DNA of 44,658 nt from Planctomycetes bacterium ADurb.Bin069 (lineage in GTDB: Bacteria > Planctomycetota > UBA8108 > UBA8890 > UBA8898): assembly GCA_002070955.1 (NCBI GenBank), contig MWEK01000035.1, positions 1 through 44,658 on the forward strand. The letters run 5' to 3'. Below, one piece after another: positions 7,235-16,188 of the stretch. Below the pieces are notes generated by a model. The model saw nothing but the letters and a program-made list of their open reading frames with translations. It ran no database searches and was not told where the DNA came from. The translations under genes were made by a program, and so were the position numbers. The stretch's first letter is position 1; each line of letters opens with the position of its first letter.

Positions 7235-8539
7235 TCACCGCGCGCGGCGTTCCCGGCGCATCAGGGTTCGCGCCTGACCGGCCGCCGCGAAGGATCCGCA
7301 CACGCATACAAGCCCGTTCGCGCCCGCCAGGCGGCGCGCCCGCGCGAGCGCCGCGTTGATGTCCGCGGCGACGGCGGCGCGCGGATGCCGCGAGAGGCGC
7401 CGCAGGTCCTCCGCCGAGGCGCCGCGCACGGGATCGGCGCGCACGCAGATGAGGGCGCCGGCGAAACGCGCGACGACCGGTAGGAGCCGCGCCGCGTCTT
7501 TGTCGCGGGAGAGCGCCACGATGACCGCCGTGCGCCGGCCCGGGAAGCGCGCCGCAATCGTCGCGCCCAGCGCCGCGAGGGATCGGCGCGTGTGCGCCAC
7601 GTCGATGAGGACGGGCGGCGCCCCCGGGAAGACCTCCTTGCGTCCCGGGAGATGCACACGTTCCGCGGCGCGCGCCGCGCCCCGGGGAAGCCCGCCGAGG
7701 AAGAGCGCGCAGGCTCCGAGGGCGAGCGCCGCGTTGACGGCGAAGGCTCGGTCCGGGGCGGCGAGCTCGGCCGAGAACGCCGGCAGCTTGCCCCGCGAGG
7801 CGATGGAAGCCTTCCCGCCCTCGTAAGCGAAGGCGATGGCGGCGTGCCAGGGGATCAACCGGGCGCCGATACGGCGGGCTTCGGCGGCCGCCACCGCGCG
7901 CAGGCGCGGCGCCAACGGCCCGGTGAGAAGCGGCGCGCCGCGCCGGCCGATGCCGATCTTCTGGCGGGTGATCGCCGCCTCGGTGCGGCCGAGGATTTCG
8001 GTGTGCTCCTTCTCGATGGAGGTCACGACGCCCAGCGCGGCCTCGCAGCAGGCGGTTGCATCCAACTTGCCGCCGATGCCCGCCTCGATGATGGCGGCGT
8101 CGACTTGCTCGCGCCGGAAGACATGCCAGGCGAGCGCCGTGAGGATCTCGAAATACGTGGGCGGCGATGGCAGGGCCTCTACGGCCGCGGCGATCTCCCC
8201 GAGCGCATCGGCGAAGCGCGCCCGCGAGATCTGCCGGCCGCCCACTCGGATCCGCTCCGTCACGCACTCAAGGTGGGGAGAGAGGTAAGTGCCGACCTTG
8301 AGGCCCGCGCGGGAGAGCAGCGTCTCGAGGATGAGGCAGGTCGTGCCCTTGCCCTTGCTGCCCGTCACGCGCAGCGCGGGAAGACCGCGCTGCGGATCGC
8401 CCAGCAGCGCGAGAAGCCTCCGCACGCGGGCCAGATCGCCGCGCCTCAGGGTGAACGAACCCTTCTTCTCGTAGTTCGTGAAGCCGTTCAGGAAGGCCTC
8501 CGCGGCGCGGAAGGAGAACGCTGGAGCGATGCGGCGCAT
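7235..8539 (-). CDS. folC: Bifunctional folylpolyglutamate/dihydrofolate synthase (FolC/Mur ligase family)
   Basis: This 434-residue protein adds glutamate to dihydropteroate or folates using ATP. The P-loop TGSKGKGTT is at residues 59-67. SPHLECVTERIRVGG and YFEILTALAWHVF are standard FolC blocks. EAGIGGKLDATA is the conserved magnesium-site region, and DVAHTRRS stands for the usual DGAHNP motif. The ordinary His of the DGAHN motif is kept but the Asn is replaced by Thr, a modest deviation. A TATAAA box lies only about 10 bp before the start, so the mRNA could be nearly leaderless. It is divergent from tsaB. Confidence 0.93.
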   Translation of the reverse strand: MRRIAPAFSFRAAEAFLNGFTNYEKKGSFTLRRGDLARVRRLLALLGDPQRGLPALRVTGSKGKGTTCLILETLLSRAGLKVGTYLSPHLECVTERIRVGGRQISRARFADALGEIAAAVEALPSPPTYFEILTALAWHVFRREQVDAAIIEAGIGGKLDATACCEAALGVVTSIEKEHTEILGRTEAAITRQKIGIGRRGAPLLTGPLAPRLRAVAAAEARRIGARLIPWHAAIAFAYEGGKASIASRGKLPAFSAELAAPDRAFAVNAALALGACALFLGGLPRGAARAAERVHLPGRKEVFPGAPPVLIDVAHTRRSLAALGATIAARFPGRRTAVIVALSRDKDAARLLPVVARFAGALICVRADPVRGASAEDLRRLSRHPRAAVAADINAALARARRLAGANGLVCVCGSFAAAGQARTLMRRERRAR

Positions 8540-8679
8540 GCCGCCATTTTATAGAGGCCGTCCCGCCGGGACAATCGCGTTTCCGCCTCTCCCGCGCCTG
8601 GCGGCGCGCCGCGAATCTGGATACACTTCACGGCATCGCCGAACCGCGCGCCCTGCGGGCGCGACCGCAGGCCTGATAT

Positions 8680-9363
8680 ATGTGGATATGTGCGCTTGAG
8701 ACAAGCTCGCAGTTGGGCGAGGTGGCCCTCCTTGACCCCGAGGGGAGATGCCGCACCGCCAAGCTCGGCGCCGCCCTGGCCCACGCCCGGGATCTCCTGG
8801 CGTCGCTGTCGGCGCTGCTGGACGAAGCCGGCCGCGCGCCCGAGGACATCGATCTGCTCGCCGTCGATTGCGGCCCTGGATCCTATACCGGCATCCGCGT
8901 CGGGGTCACGGCCGGCAAAACGCTCGCCTTCGCCCTGGGGAAGCCCGTCGTGCCGGTGGACAGCCTGCGGGTGTTGCTTGCGAACGTCGATGAAGCCGGA
9001 GCCGCGGCGGCGGCGCCGGTCATCGACGCGCGCCTGGGCCAGGTCTACGCGGCGATCTTCGACCTGCCGGCGCGCACGCCGGTGCTGAGTGATTTCGTGG
9101 GTACGGCGCGGGAGCTGCGGCCGAATCTTCCGCCCGGCGCCGTGGTGTTCGGCGATGCGACCGCGCGCTATCGGGACGAGTTCGCGGGGTTCACCATCGG
9201 CCCCGCGGCGTGGTCGCAGCCCCGGGCCGAGGCCGTTGCGCGCTTGGGCGCGGAGACGTTCCGCGCGGGGGGCGGCGTCGCGCCCGACGACCTCGTGCCG
9301 CGCTACCTGCGCGCCTCCGATGCGGAGCGCCGGCGCCGGGAAAGGCACGGCCATGCGCCGTAA
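8680..9363 (+). CDS. tsaB: tRNA threonylcarbamoyladenosine biosynthesis protein TsaB
   Basis: This 227-residue ASKHA-fold protein is a partner of TsaD in making t6A at position 37 of ANN-decoding tRNAs. The N-terminus (ICALETSS.LGEVAL), DIDLLAVDCGPGSYTGIRVGVTAGKTLA and VIDARLGQVYAAIF are textbook TsaB blocks. Length is normal. The ATG at 8680 is the only sensible start since it begins the first beta-strand; only a weak CAGG precedes it. A GC-rich hairpin (8647-8663, 7-bp stem) lies just upstream, of unknown role. The 3' end overlaps the next gene by 11 bp, suggesting translational coupling to the AsmA-like gene. Confidence 0.95.
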   Translation: MWICALETSSQLGEVALLDPEGRCRTAKLGAALAHARDLLASLSALLDEAGRAPEDIDLLAVDCGPGSYTGIRVGVTAGKTLAFALGKPVVPVDSLRVLLANVDEAGAAAAAPVIDARLGQVYAAIFDLPARTPVLSDFVGTARELRPNLPPGAVVFGDATARYRDEFAGFTIGPAAWSQPRAEAVARLGAETFRAGGGVAPDDLVPRYLRASDAERRRRERHGHAP

Positions 9364-12300
9364 GCGTCGCGGCCGCGCGCTCCGGCGCGTGCTCGTCGCC
9401 GGGGCCGCGCTGTTCGTTCTGGCGGGGCTGCTCGTCGCCGTCGCGGCTTTCAACCTGAGCCCGGCCCAGCTCAAGCAGCGCGTGACCTCCGCGCTTCGCG
9501 GCGCGTTGGCGCCGGAGTGCGAGTTCTCACTGGGACGGGTCTGCTACCGTTGGGGGGAGGGGCTTGTCATCGAGGACTTTCGCCTGTCCGCCCCTCCCGG
9601 ATTCGGATCGTCGAACGTGCTCATCGTGGAGAAGCTCAAGGTCGTGCCCAGACTGGGCAGCCTGCTGGGCGGCGCCGCCGCCTTCAGCTTGGTCGAGCTC
9701 GACGGGTGCGACGTGCTCCTGGAGCGCGGTCCCGAGAAAGACTGGAATCTCGCGGGTGTGCTGAGATCCGCGGCGGGGCCGGACGCGGGGGCGCCGGGCG
9801 CGGTTCCCGACCGCGTGCGTTTCAGGAACGCGATGGTGCGCATCGCCCGCGCGAGCCTGGCGGAGCTGCTCGAGCTGGAGACGGAGGCGCTCCCCGAAGA
9901 ATGGTGCCGGCTGCGCGTCGAGGGCGAAATCGAAGTGCGGCGCGACCGGTTCGCCATCTCCGCCGCCGTACGCCACGCGCTCCTGCCCGTCTTGCAGGTC
10001 GAGGGCGCGCGGGCGCGGGATAAACGCCGCGGCGCCCTGGACATCGCCGCCTACAAGGTGCCCATCAACGCGGATCTGCTGCGGCTCCTGCCCGCGCCGC
10101 TCCGGCGCGCGGCGGCGCCATACGAGCCCGCGGGCTCGGCGGACTTGCGCCTCCGCGTGGCTTTCGCGCCGGATGCGCGCCCGGCGCTGCATTTGGAGGG
10201 GCGCGTTTTCGGGGGGCAGGCGAGCCTGCCGGGCCTGCCGTACCAGGTGCGCCACATCAAGGGCTTGGTGGCCTTCGACGGCGAAACGTTGAGCTTTCCC
10301 GCGGGGATCGAGGGCGCCATCGCCGATGGTTCCTTGGCGGTGTCCGGCTCGATTCCGCTGCGCGACGGCGCCTCCGGGAGGCTCACGGTGGGCGTCGACC
10401 GCATCGCGCTGGACGAACGGCTCGCCGGCGAGTTGCCCGAGGATCTGCGGGGCTTGTGGAAGCGCCTCAACCTGCGGGGCCAGGCGGGCGGCGAAGCGGA
10501 ACTGCGTTGGTCGAACGGCGTTCTGGATCCGCGCGTCGTGATCCGCCTCGGCGGCATGAGCGTGGCCTACGACGAGCTGCCTTACGCGGTGGGAGATATC
10601 CGCGGGACGTTGATCTACGAGGGCGGGCGCCTGCGGACCGAGTCGCCCCTCAACGGCGCCCGGGGGGCGACCGCGGTGACCGTGTCGATCGACGCCGATG
10701 CCGAGGAGCGCGGTCGGATCGATGTCCTGGTGCAGGCCAAGGGCGTCCGGCTGGACCAGTACTTGCGGTCCTGCCTGTCGCCGGCCACGCGCGAGGCGTG
10801 GGACCAGTTTCGGTTGGAGGGGACGGCGGACGCCGAAATCGCCGTCGTGCGAGCCCCGGGAGAGGAGCACGCGCGTTTCACGGTGACCCTGACGGGCACC
10901 GATGCGCGCATGTGCTACGTCCACTTTCCCTACACCATCGAGGGCATCACGGGGAAGCTGATCATCAACCACGACGACGTCGAGGTGCTGGATCTGGCCG
11001 GCGTCCACGGCGCGACGCGGATCAGGTGCCGCAAGGGCTTTTGGCGGGCGAAGGACGGGCAGGCGCAGTACGCCTTCATTTTCGAGAGCCCGGACATGCC
11101 CGTGGACCGCGATCTGGCCCGCGCGCTGCCCGAGGAGCAGCGCCGGGTGCTGGAGGAGTTCGCGTTTCAAGGCAACGTGGCCGTCAAGGCGACGGTGCTC
11201 CAGCTTCCGGAGCACGCGCAGATGCACCTGGAGATCGAGGCCGATCTGCTGCGGGGGCGCATGGAATACGCCCGCTTCCCCTACCCCCTGCGTCTGCGCG
11301 GCGGACACCTGTCCATCGGGACGTCGATCATCCGCTTGGAGAACATCGCCACCGACGAGCCCGAGCTGCAGGCGTGCCTGGAGCGCGGGACCATCGAAGA
11401 CGTGGACGGCGAGCGCCGATACGACTTCAGGCTGGCGGTCAAGAACCTGCGGCCCGAACCGGCGTTCATCCGCGCGCTGCCGCCCCACGTGGGCAGGCTG
11501 CTCTCCGAACTGTCGGTCGACGGCCTGTTCGATGCCGCGCGCATCACCGTGGGCTACGCCCACAAGAAGAAAGACCCCGACGATTTCACGCTGCGCTACT
11601 TCGTCGAAGATCTGACCGCCGAGGATGCCGGCATGAACCTCGGCATGCGTTTCCGGCACATGCGGGGGCGGGCGAGCATTCTGGGGTCGGCCGCCGCCGG
11701 CGTCCCCCACACGGCGACGGGCCGGATCGAGCTGGAACGTCTGCGCTTCAACCGCCTCTGGCTGAACGATGTGGTGTTGAAGTGCACCTACGGCGCCACC
11801 CACGAGCTGATCCGAGCCCTCGCGGCGCCGGGCACGGTCGTGCCGGACGGGCCGCCGTTGGAGGATGCCGAACGCCGGGCCTTCATCGCGCGCCTCGCCG
11901 GCGAGGCGCAGGCGCAGGACTGCTTCCAGGTGTGGATCGCCCAAGCCGCCGCCTACGAAGGCACGATCAAGGGGTTCCTCGCGGCGGATGTCGGCGCGCG
12001 CAAGGACCTCATCGGCGCCGTCGATGTCCAGGGCTTGAACCTGGGCCTGGCGTCGCAGGACATCTTCCGGACCGGCGAGGCGGCGGGCACCGCCGCGGTC
12101 CATGCTTTTTTCCAGGGTATGCTTCCGGACGTCGCCACCTTCACGGGACAAGGCCGCGGACAGATCAGGGAGGCGAATCTCGTCAAGCTGCCCCTCTTCA
12201 TCAGCATGTTCCGCGATGTGCTCAGCGTCCAGCGCATCAAGGACACGTACTTTCACCTGGTCGATGCGCGCTTCGGCATCGGGAAGGGGAAGTTCACGGC

Positions 12301-12562
12301 CCTAAGCGGCGACGCGATCGCCATGGAGAGCGACGTCATGACCCTGCGCGGCTTCGGGTCGGTCGACTTCGACTTGAACTGCGATCTCTTCCTTTCGCTG
12401 CCATCCTTCGGCCTGCCCCAAATCCCCCTCATCTCGCCGTTCCTGCGCCGCATCATCGACAACATCGCCGCCTTTCACGTGACAGGCCCGCTGGACGAGC
12501 CGCAGATCAGCTACGTGCTCATGCGGGATCTCCAGATGCTGTTCAGGAGCGAGCCGAAGTAG
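9353..12562 (+). CDS. Large AsmA/TamB-like envelope protein
   Basis: This 1069-residue protein has a basic N-terminus and one membrane anchor (about residues 12-33). A long periplasmic-type region of repeating beta-rich units follows, and the C-terminal part is typical of AsmA family proteins (GQGRGQIREANLVKLPLF...LSVQRIKD..F..ARFGIGKGKF...GFGSVDFDLNCDLFLS). Proteins of this superfamily form hydrophobic grooves that carry phospholipids between inner and outer membranes; assignment of that role here is by family only. ATG 9353 is chosen for the GGGAAAGG before it and because it begins the membrane anchor. It overlaps tsaB by 11 bp. Segments such as LHLEGRVFGGQASLPGLPY recur as variants through the protein, consistent with repeated beta-strands. 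Confidence 0.8.
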   Translation: MRRKRRGRALRRVLVAGAALFVLAGLLVAVAAFNLSPAQLKQRVTSALRGALAPECEFSLGRVCYRWGEGLVIEDFRLSAPPGFGSSNVLIVEKLKVVPRLGSLLGGAAAFSLVELDGCDVLLERGPEKDWNLAGVLRSAAGPDAGAPGAVPDRVRFRNAMVRIARASLAELLELETEALPEEWCRLRVEGEIEVRRDRFAISAAVRHALLPVLQVEGARARDKRRGALDIAAYKVPINADLLRLLPAPLRRAAAPYEPAGSADLRLRVAFAPDARPALHLEGRVFGGQASLPGLPYQVRHIKGLVAFDGETLSFPAGIEGAIADGSLAVSGSIPLRDGASGRLTVGVDRIALDERLAGELPEDLRGLWKRLNLRGQAGGEAELRWSNGVLDPRVVIRLGGMSVAYDELPYAVGDIRGTLIYEGGRLRTESPLNGARGATAVTVSIDADAEERGRIDVLVQAKGVRLDQYLRSCLSPATREAWDQFRLEGTADAEIAVVRAPGEEHARFTVTLTGTDARMCYVHFPYTIEGITGKLIINHDDVEVLDLAGVHGATRIRCRKGFWRAKDGQAQYAFIFESPDMPVDRDLARALPEEQRRVLEEFAFQGNVAVKATVLQLPEHAQMHLEIEADLLRGRMEYARFPYPLRLRGGHLSIGTSIIRLENIATDEPELQACLERGTIEDVDGERRYDFRLAVKNLRPEPAFIRALPPHVGRLLSELSVDGLFDAARITVGYAHKKKDPDDFTLRYFVEDLTAEDAGMNLGMRFRHMRGRASILGSAAAGVPHTATGRIELERLRFNRLWLNDVVLKCTYGATHELIRALAAPGTVVPDGPPLEDAERRAFIARLAGEAQAQDCFQVWIAQAAAYEGTIKGFLAADVGARKDLIGAVDVQGLNLGLASQDIFRTGEAAGTAAVHAFFQGMLPDVATFTGQGRGQIREANLVKLPLFISMFRDVLSVQRIKDTYFHLVDARFGIGKGKFTALSGDAIAMESDVMTLRGFGSVDFDLNCDLFLSLPSFGLPQIPLISPFLRRIIDNIAAFHVTGPLDEPQISYVLMRDLQMLFRSEPK

Positions 12563-12616
12563 CCCGGCGTCCGCGCGCTGGTCCCAGCGGCGCGGGGCCC
12601 GTACAATACAACCGCG

Positions 12617-13465
12617 ATGAACACGCCGAACGACGCGCCCGCGGGCGACACCGATCCGCGCGAACTGTTCGACCGCGGCCTGGAGCTCTTCATGCGCGGC
12701 GCGGCCGAGGAATCCGTGGCCGCTCTCAGGGAGGCGTTCTTCGGGAACCTGTACATCGCGCCGCTGCTGCTCGGCATGGAGGTTGCGCCCGGAGCCATGG
12801 CCGCTCCCGGGCCGGGCGGCACGACGGAGGCGGCGCGCGAGCACGTGCGCGCCGCGCGGTCCCGCTGGCAGGCCGTGCCCCACGCGCTCAGGTACCTCCG
12901 TTGCCTGTGGAACGACCCTCTCGTCAGGCGGGAGATCAGGAGCTACGGCAATCTCTGCAAATCCTTCGCCCGCGCCCAGGGGGCCGCCCGGCTGGCGGAG
13001 TTCGCGGCGGAGCGGGAGAAATTCATCAACCCGCGGCGCATCCGAAGCACGGAGAAGGAAATCCTGGAGCGGGTCCGGCAGTTCCGGTTGGACCTCCCGC
13101 CGCCGCCGCCGCGGGTCTGCGCGGTGACGATCACGTCGCGCGCCGCGGAGGATCTGACGGCCTTCCTCTCTCGCGTGCTGGGATTCGCACCCGATGACCG
13201 CAAGGCCGACGGCGCCCGCCGGTTCGCGTTTCAGGGCTTCGAGCTCTGCGTGGTCGCGGGGGAGACGGAGTCCCACGCGGGTTGCGAGATCACCCTCAGG
13301 GTCGCTGATTTCGACTATTACGCCTTCAGACTCCAGGATGAGGAGATCACGCCGTGCGAGGTATCGATGGGGCGGAGGCGCGAGCGCTTTCTCGTGCTGG
13401 CGCTCCCGGGCGGACTGCGGCTCAGGTTGCTCGGCGGGGCGCCCGGCGCGGAGACCTATCCGTGA
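12617..13465 (+). CDS. Unknown protein: helical N-terminal part plus VOC-like C-terminal domain
   Basis: This protein has 282 residues. The first half (ELFDRGLELFMRGAAEESVAALREAFFGNLYIAPLLLG) looks like a TPR-type helical repeat region, as in ST7-like bacterial proteins. The C-terminal part from about residue 170 (VCAVTITSRAAEDLTAFLSRVLGFAPDD ... LVLALPGGLRLRLLG) has the strand-helix-strand rhythm of one glyoxalase/VOC module. The metal ligands cannot be assigned with confidence. A Pro-rich hinge PPPPPP separates the parts. No signal peptide is seen. Its stop codon overlaps the GTG start of the next gene (GTGA), so the two are co-translated. I do not recognise a function. Confidence 0.7.
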   Translation: MNTPNDAPAGDTDPRELFDRGLELFMRGAAEESVAALREAFFGNLYIAPLLLGMEVAPGAMAAPGPGGTTEAAREHVRAARSRWQAVPHALRYLRCLWNDPLVRREIRSYGNLCKSFARAQGAARLAEFAAEREKFINPRRIRSTEKEILERVRQFRLDLPPPPPRVCAVTITSRAAEDLTAFLSRVLGFAPDDRKADGARRFAFQGFELCVVAGETESHAGCEITLRVADFDYYAFRLQDEEITPCEVSMGRRRERFLVLALPGGLRLRLLGGAPGAETYP

Positions 13466-15240
13466 CGGGGGCGCCGAGGCCTCCGCGGGGCGCCGTCTGG
13501 CGGGCGGTGGCGGTGTTCGCCGCGGCCGCGGTCGCCACGACTTGGCCCCTCGCGCCGCGCCTGTCGACGCATTTGCCCGCGGGCGCCAACGATCTCTTCC
13601 AGAACGTGTGGACCCTGTGGTGGTGGAAGAAGGCGCTGCTGGACCTGGGTACGACGCCGTTCTGGACGCCGTACCTGTACGCGCCCGATGGTCTCGACCT
13701 CACCTTCCACACGCACTCGCCCCTCACGATGCTCATGACGTTGCCCGTCAACGCGCTGCTGGGGCCGGTCGCGGCCTATAACGCGGCCGTGCTTTTGGCC
13801 GTGATACTGTGCGGCCTGGGGGCCTATCTGCTCGCGCGCGAACTGGTGCGGAACGAAGCGGCCGCCGTGGCGGCCGGACTCGTCTTCGCGCTTTTCCCCC
13901 AGCACCAGGAGCAGCTCATGGAGCACCTCAATCTCCTGAGCTGCCAGTGGATGCCCTTCGCGCTCCTCTTCCTGGTGCGCGGCCTCAAGTACGGCAGGCG
14001 CGCGGACGGCGTGCTCGCCGGGGTGTTTTACGCCCTTAACGCGCTCGCCTCCTATCACCTCGGGCTGCTCCTGACGTTCATGGGCCTTCCGATCGCGCTC
14101 TGGTACCTGCGGGAGTCGCCGTGCCGGCGCCGCGCCCTGGCCGGCCTGGGCGCGGGCGCGGCGGCCGGGGCCGCGTTGCTGGCTCCCTTCGTGTGGCCCA
14201 TGGCGAAGGCCATGCTCGGGGGGGAGGCGTTTTTCGTGAAACCCCTCGAGTACCGCCCCGTCGACCCCGCGTTCTTCGCGATCCCCCCGCCGACAAGCAC
14301 CTTCCTCGGAGGCCTTTTCGAGGATGTCTATCGCGCCCGCCGCGGGAACGAATTCCAGTACGCGGGCTTCGTGTGCTTTCTGGGTTGGGTTCCCCTCCTG
14401 GCCGTCGTCCGTGTGGCGGCGGGGCTGGGGAGCCGCGCGGGCCGCGGTGAAAAGCTTCTCTGGCTGGGCGTATTCCTGGGTTTCTGCCTGTTTGCCTGCG
14501 GGAAATGCCTGACTTTTTTCGGGACGACGTATCCGGGCGTGAGCCTGCCCCAGGGTTGGACGCAGGAACTCGGGCCCTTCAGGGTGCTCAGGATCGCGAA
14601 CCGTTACCTCATTCCGGCGAGCCTCGCCCTTGCCGTGTTGACGGCGCAGGGACTGGCGCGCCTGCCGCTGGGCGCGCCGGGCCGCTGGGCGCTTGCCGGG
14701 CTCATCGCTCTCGAGTTCCTGTGGGCGCCGTTCCCCACCGCCGAGCTCGGCCTGCACCCTTATATGCGCGAGTTGGCGCGGGATCCGGACGCGGGCGCCG
14801 TCCTCGCGCTTCCGCCGTGCTTGGATGCGGCGCGCGTCGATCACATGCTGGACCAGATGGAGCACGAGCGGCCCATCGTCGGCGGCTACAGCGCCTGCAC
14901 GCCGCCGGCGCTCAAGGAAGACGTGCGCAAGCTCCTCCGCGGGCTCGGGGTCGCCCCCGAGGATCTCGCGATTCCGCCGGTGATCGATCGGGCTCTGGTG
15001 GACGCGCTGAAGCGGCGGGGCGTCGGCACGATCATCCTCAGGCCTGGCGAGACGCGGGAGGCTTTTCGCGCGGCGCGGGAGGAAGCCCTGGCGCGCGGCG
15101 AGCTACCCTTCTTCCTGCGGCTGCTCAGGCCGGCGCGCGCCCTTCCGGAACGCCGCCTCGAGGTGATGGCGGCGCAGCTCACGCGGCTGCTCGGCCCGCC
15201 GATCCACGAGGACGAGGAGCTGGCCGTCTGGCGGTTGTGA
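13462..15240 (+). CDS. Polytopic membrane protein, GT-C-like glycosyltransferase family
   Basis: This 592-residue protein starts at GTG 13462, overlapping the previous stop by 4 bp. About ten hydrophobic segments span residues 15-430. An acidic residue occurs in the first external loop (PAGANDLFQNVWTLWWW) as in GT-C glycosyltransferases and YfhO-like proteins, which use lipid-linked sugars on the outer face of the membrane. A soluble C-terminal region of about 170 residues follows (from HPYMRELARDPDAGAVLALPP). The acceptor and donor are unknown. An alternative in-frame ATG at 13354 would put the start inside the previous gene and is less likely. The gene ends 18 bp before the convergent por operon. 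Confidence 0.75.
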   Translation: MTGAPRPPRGAVWRAVAVFAAAAVATTWPLAPRLSTHLPAGANDLFQNVWTLWWWKKALLDLGTTPFWTPYLYAPDGLDLTFHTHSPLTMLMTLPVNALLGPVAAYNAAVLLAVILCGLGAYLLARELVRNEAAAVAAGLVFALFPQHQEQLMEHLNLLSCQWMPFALLFLVRGLKYGRRADGVLAGVFYALNALASYHLGLLLTFMGLPIALWYLRESPCRRRALAGLGAGAAAGAALLAPFVWPMAKAMLGGEAFFVKPLEYRPVDPAFFAIPPPTSTFLGGLFEDVYRARRGNEFQYAGFVCFLGWVPLLAVVRVAAGLGSRAGRGEKLLWLGVFLGFCLFACGKCLTFFGTTYPGVSLPQGWTQELGPFRVLRIANRYLIPASLALAVLTAQGLARLPLGAPGRWALAGLIALEFLWAPFPTAELGLHPYMRELARDPDAGAVLALPPCLDAARVDHMLDQMEHERPIVGGYSACTPPALKEDVRKLLRGLGVAPEDLAIPPVIDRALVDALKRRGVGTIILRPGETREAFRAAREEALARGELPFFLRLLRPARALPERRLEVMAAQLTRLLGPPIHEDEELAVWRL

Positions 15241-15258
15241 GCGCGGGCGCGCGGTCGG

Positions 15259-16188
15259 TCAGGGTTCGTCCGCCGCCGCGTTCGCGTCGGGCGGGGCTGC
15301 GCCGACGGCGGCGGCGCCCGCCAGCGCCGCGACATCCCCCCAGTTGCGGTCAACGCTCTCCTGGATCGACTCGACCTGCGCGGTCGTCAGGTGCTTGAAG
15401 CGGCCCTGGAGGGCGAGGTACTCGCTGACGGGGCGCGGGTTTGCCGGGTTGACCGTGAGGCGCCACCTGACGCCGTCCTCGATCTCGAGGAGGGGGAAGA
15501 GGCGCGTGCGGACCGCCAGGCGCGCGATCTTGATCGTGTGCTGGGGCTGGGCGCGCCAGCCGACGGGGCAGGGCGCGAGAATGTGAATGAACCGCATGCC
15601 CTTGAGGGCCTTGGCCCGGGTGAACTTGCGGATGAAGTCCTCCGGGTAGGCGACGCTGGCCGTGGCGATGTAGGGGATGCGGTGCGCGGCCATGATTCTG
15701 ACCATGTCCTTCTTGGGCCGCTGCTTGAAGTTCTCCGCCGGCGTCGTCGTCGTCCACGCTCCGTAGGGCGTCGCGGAGCTGCGCTGAATCCCGGTGTTCA
15801 TGTACGCTTCGTTGTCGTAGACGGCGTAGATGAAGTCATCGTTGCGCTCCGCCGCCGCCGAAAGCGCCTGAAGCCCGATGTCGAAGGTGCCGCCGTCGCC
15901 CGCCCACGCCAGCACGGTCGTGCGCTCCCGGCCGAGCACGCGCAGGGCGGCGCGGATGCCCGCGGCGGTGGAGGCGGCGGTCTCGAAGGCCGTGTGGTAC
16001 ACGGGAACGTTGAGGGCGGTGTGGGGGAACGGGCCCGAGATGACCGACCAGCAGCAGGCGGGGATATCCATGATGGTGTCCGGCCCCAGCGCCTTCAGGG
16101 CGTAGCGCATGGCGAGCGCGGCGCCGCATCCCTGGCAGGCGAGATGCCCGGGGTGCATGAGTTCTTCAGGCGGAATGCTGAGGCGCAT
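15259..16188 (-). CDS. porB: 2-oxoacid:ferredoxin oxidoreductase beta subunit (PorB type)
   Basis: This 309-residue thiamine-diphosphate-binding subunit is the catalytic core of pyruvate (or related 2-oxoacid):ferredoxin oxidoreductase, which makes acyl-CoA, CO2 and reduced ferredoxin. Seen: HLACQGCGAALAMRY (Cys18, Cys21 of the proximal [4Fe-4S] cluster), AWAGDGGTFDIGLQAL (ThDP/Mg GDG motif), YDNEAYMNTGIQRS and LAPCPVGW with a further cluster cysteine. It is the last gene of the fabH-porGDAB operon and overlaps porA by 23 bp. The Ala/Pro-rich C-terminal tail is not conserved. Substrate (pyruvate or branched-chain 2-oxoacid) cannot be fixed from sequence alone. Confidence 0.93.
   Translation of the reverse strand: MRLSIPPEELMHPGHLACQGCGAALAMRYALKALGPDTIMDIPACCWSVISGPFPHTALNVPVYHTAFETAASTAAGIRAALRVLGRERTTVLAWAGDGGTFDIGLQALSAAAERNDDFIYAVYDNEAYMNTGIQRSSATPYGAWTTTTPAENFKQRPKKDMVRIMAAHRIPYIATASVAYPEDFIRKFTRAKALKGMRFIHILAPCPVGWRAQPQHTIKIARLAVRTRLFPLLEIEDGVRWRLTVNPANPRPVSEYLALQGRFKHLTTAQVESIQESVDRNWGDVAALAGAAAVGAAPPDANAAADEP

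Noticed and set aside
8647..8663. Perfect 7-bp GC hairpin before tsaB considered as a terminator or riboswitch
   Set aside because: No T-run and no conserved riboswitch elements; such hairpins are expected by chance at this GC content.
9527..12256. Long minus-strand frame opposite the AsmA-like gene
   Set aside because: Composition is Arg/Gln/Gly-rich with no motif, and it lies fully under a better-supported gene with coherent domains.
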